From positions 418,781-482,780 of the forward strand of contig CANLQK010000003.1 of NCBI GenBank assembly GCA_947493255.1: a stretch of 64,000 nt of DNA. Reading direction: 5' to 3'. The notes under the pieces were generated by a model that searched no databases, had not been told where the DNA came from, and was given only the letters and a program-made list of their open reading frames with translations. This DNA comes from an uncultured Paracoccaceae bacterium (GTDB lineage Bacteria; Pseudomonadota; Alphaproteobacteria; Rhodobacterales; Rhodobacteraceae). Positions within the stretch are counted from its first letter, which is position 1. Each line of letters opens with the position of its first letter. Positions 62,567 to 64,000 of the stretch are shown piece after piece. Position numbers and translations under genes: made by a program.

Positions 62567-62600
62567 GGCACCGGCGATTATCAGACAGGATTTTAACGCG

Positions 62601-63908
62601 ATGACACGTGAATATTTGAAGAAGGCAACCCTAACTGCAGAGTCAGGCGCTGATGATGTGCAGGAAACAGTCCAAAACATTCTGTCCGATATTGAAAAGG
62701 GCGGTGATATTAAAGCGCTTGAATATGCGGCTAAATTTGACCGCTATGAAGGTAATGTACTGCTGACCCAAGACGAAATCGATGCCGCAACTGCGTTGGT
62801 TCCCGAAAAACTCAAGGCTGACATCCGGTTTGCTCACGACAACGTTCGTCGCTTCGCCGAATTACAGAAATCCACCGTTGGCGATGTTGAAATGGAAATT
62901 CAGCCAGGCTTTCACGTCGGGCAAAAATCTATCCCAGTCGACGCTGCGGGTTGTTACGTTCCGGGTGGTCGATACAGCCACATCGCCAGCGCCATCATGA
63001 CAGTGACCACTGCGAAAGTTGCCGGTTGCAAACACATCACCGCCTGTTCCCCGCCGCGTCCAGATGTGGGTGTCGCGCCGGCAATCGTCTACGCGGCGCA
63101 TATCTGTGGCGCAGACAACATCCTAGCAATGGGCGGTGTGCAAGGTGTCGCGGCTATGACATTTGGCCTGTTTGGGCTACCAGAAGCCAACATTCTTGTG
63201 GGGCCGGGCAACCAATTCGTCGCAGAAGCCAAACGCATCTTGTTTGGGCGCGTGGGGATCGACATGATCGCAGGTCCGACCGACAGCCTGATCTTGGCCG
63301 ACAAAGATGCAGACGCGCATATCGTGGCGGTCGACTTGGTGTCACAAGCAGAACACGGCTACAATTCTCCCGTTTGGTTGATCACAGACGATCGCGTGTT
63401 GGCGGAAAAAGTAATGGCCATGGTGCCAGACCTCATCGCAGAATTACCAGACCTGAACCGTGACAACGCCTTCGCCGCATGGCGCGACTACGCCGAAGTG
63501 ATCTTGTGTTCGGACCGCGAAGAAATGGCGGCAACGTCAGATGAATACGCGCCAGAGCACCTGACCGTTCAGGCCCAAGACATTGATTGGTGGCTCGATC
63601 GCTTGACCAGCTACGGGTCCTTGTTCTTGGGTGAAGAAACAACCGTCAGCTACGGCGACAAAGCGACGGGTACAAACCACGTCCTGCCGACCTCGCGGGC
63701 GGCGAATTACACCGGCGGTTTGTCGGTCCATAAATACATGAAAATCGTCACATGGCAGCGGTCCACCCGCGAAGGATCACGAGATGTGGCGCTTGCGACG
63801 GCGCGCATCAGTCGTTTGGAAGGTATGGAAGGGCATGCGCGTTCTGCAGATGTCCGTCTGGCCAAATATTTTCCGGGTGAAAACTTCGACTTGGCGCCTG
63901 CTTCCTAA
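62601..63908 (+). CDS. HisD-family dehydrogenase (sulfopropanediol dehydrogenase-like)
   Basis: 435 residues of the histidinol dehydrogenase family. VDAAGCYVPGGR, LVGPGNQFVAEAKR, AGPTDSLILAD and the zinc-site SQAEHGYNSPVW are intact, and the C-terminal EGMEGHARSADVRL supplies the last His. It is no part of a his operon. The sequence closely resembles HpsN-type enzymes, which oxidise (R)-2,3-dihydroxypropane-1-sulfonate to sulfolactate in roseobacters, so sulfonate use is a real alternative to uronate use. The start at 62601 has AGGA upstream; a longer frame to 62415 runs through the structured leader and is rejected. Confidence 0.85.
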   Translation: MTREYLKKATLTAESGADDVQETVQNILSDIEKGGDIKALEYAAKFDRYEGNVLLTQDEIDAATALVPEKLKADIRFAHDNVRRFAELQKSTVGDVEMEIQPGFHVGQKSIPVDAAGCYVPGGRYSHIASAIMTVTTAKVAGCKHITACSPPRPDVGVAPAIVYAAHICGADNILAMGGVQGVAAMTFGLFGLPEANILVGPGNQFVAEAKRILFGRVGIDMIAGPTDSLILADKDADAHIVAVDLVSQAEHGYNSPVWLITDDRVLAEKVMAMVPDLIAELPDLNRDNAFAAWRDYAEVILCSDREEMAATSDEYAPEHLTVQAQDIDWWLDRLTSYGSLFLGEETTVSYGDKATGTNHVLPTSRAANYTGGLSVHKYMKIVTWQRSTREGSRDVALATARISRLEGMEGHARSADVRLAKYFPGENFDLAPAS

Positions 63909-63953
63909 AATTGCGTACCCACGTTTCCGCCCTTATATGAAAGGCTAAGACAT

Positions 63954-64000
63954 ATGAACATCGACAAAAAGATCTGTGATGATCTTGTCGCCAATGACGT
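63954..64000 (+). CDS. Start of a further gene, cut by the window edge
   Basis: ATG 63954 opens MNIDKKICDDLVANDV to the last base, in the same direction as the HisD-like gene and 45 bp downstream. GGC-TAAGAC gives only a weak ribosome site. The first residues are reminiscent of the alpha subunit of sulfopyruvate/phosphonopyruvate decarboxylases, which would fit a sulfonate pathway, but 15 residues do not allow a firm call. Confidence 0.5.
   Translation, partial: MNIDKKICDDLVAND

Noticed and set aside
62415..62600. Longer N-terminus for the HisD-like protein
   Set aside because: The extra residues are Cys/Pro-rich, unlike the family, and the DNA there forms the leader stem-loops. ATG 62601 begins the conserved region.
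62400..62600. TPP, cobalamin or glycine riboswitch in the leader
   Set aside because: The conserved core sequences of these classes (for example CTGAGA with the ACCYGAtYtGgataATRCCRGC-like part, or the cobalamin box) are absent.

Overview
The window looks like chromosomal DNA from a marine alphaproteobacterium of the Rhodobacterales (roseobacter type). The grounds are the gene order SPOR lipoprotein, D,D-carboxypeptidase, tmk, holB, tatD, MBL hydrolase; an imuA-imuB-dnaE2 cassette under a GAAC-N7-GAAC LexA box; an imelysin/di-heme iron operon under a TGA-N9-TCA (Iron-Rhodo type) palindrome; and protein sequences typical of that group. No species call is made.

Layout. 1-7.8 kb (minus strand): a GH13 alpha-glucosidase cut by the window edge, an AEC permease and the conserved housekeeping block. 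8.0-19.1 kb: a genomic island inserted at the 3' end of tRNA-Ser(TGA). It carries a P4-type integrase, HTH regulators, a second tyrosine recombinase, a single-chain Type ISP restriction-modification enzyme and an unknown membrane protein. A 20-bp copy of the tRNA end marks its right border. Directly beyond that border is a decayed second copy of the island's regulatory module, followed by a truncated RTX fragment.

21-31.4 kb: the most unusual part. A SPASM radical SAM maturase precedes a 1059-residue precursor-like protein. That protein has a roughly 172-residue leader ending in Gly-Gly, then about 820 residues of hyperacidic repeats built from DEG[D/N]EGNE, then a C-terminal module with three Cys-x-x-Asp motifs. 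Next come an HlyD-like adaptor, a C39-peptidase/permease and a second permease-like protein. Neither permease has a recognisable ABC ATPase. A convergent 2-oxoglutarate/Fe(II) oxygenase closes the cluster. I read this as a candidate new RiPP-like system for maturing and secreting a giant polyacidic protein. A secreted HExxH protein and an RTX protein follow.

35-47 kb: a FolD paralogue with an altered active site, the SOS mutasome cassette, and an iron-uptake operon (small Cys-rich protein, imelysin, di-heme protein, imelysin, DUF1513).

47-64 kb: an alginate/uronate catabolic locus. A GntR regulator gene and the transporter operon diverge from a pair of operator-like repeats. The operon encodes an AlgSM1M2Q-type oligosaccharide importer, a PL15-like exo-lyase, KdgF, two candidate reductases, KDG kinase and mannonate dehydratase. 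KduI, KduD and a MATE transporter lie on the other strand. Together they would import alginate-type oligosaccharides, cut them in the cytoplasm to unsaturated uronates, and convert those to 2-keto-3-deoxygluconate and its 6-phosphate. The window ends in a HisD-family dehydrogenase resembling sulfopropanediol dehydrogenase and the first codons of another gene.
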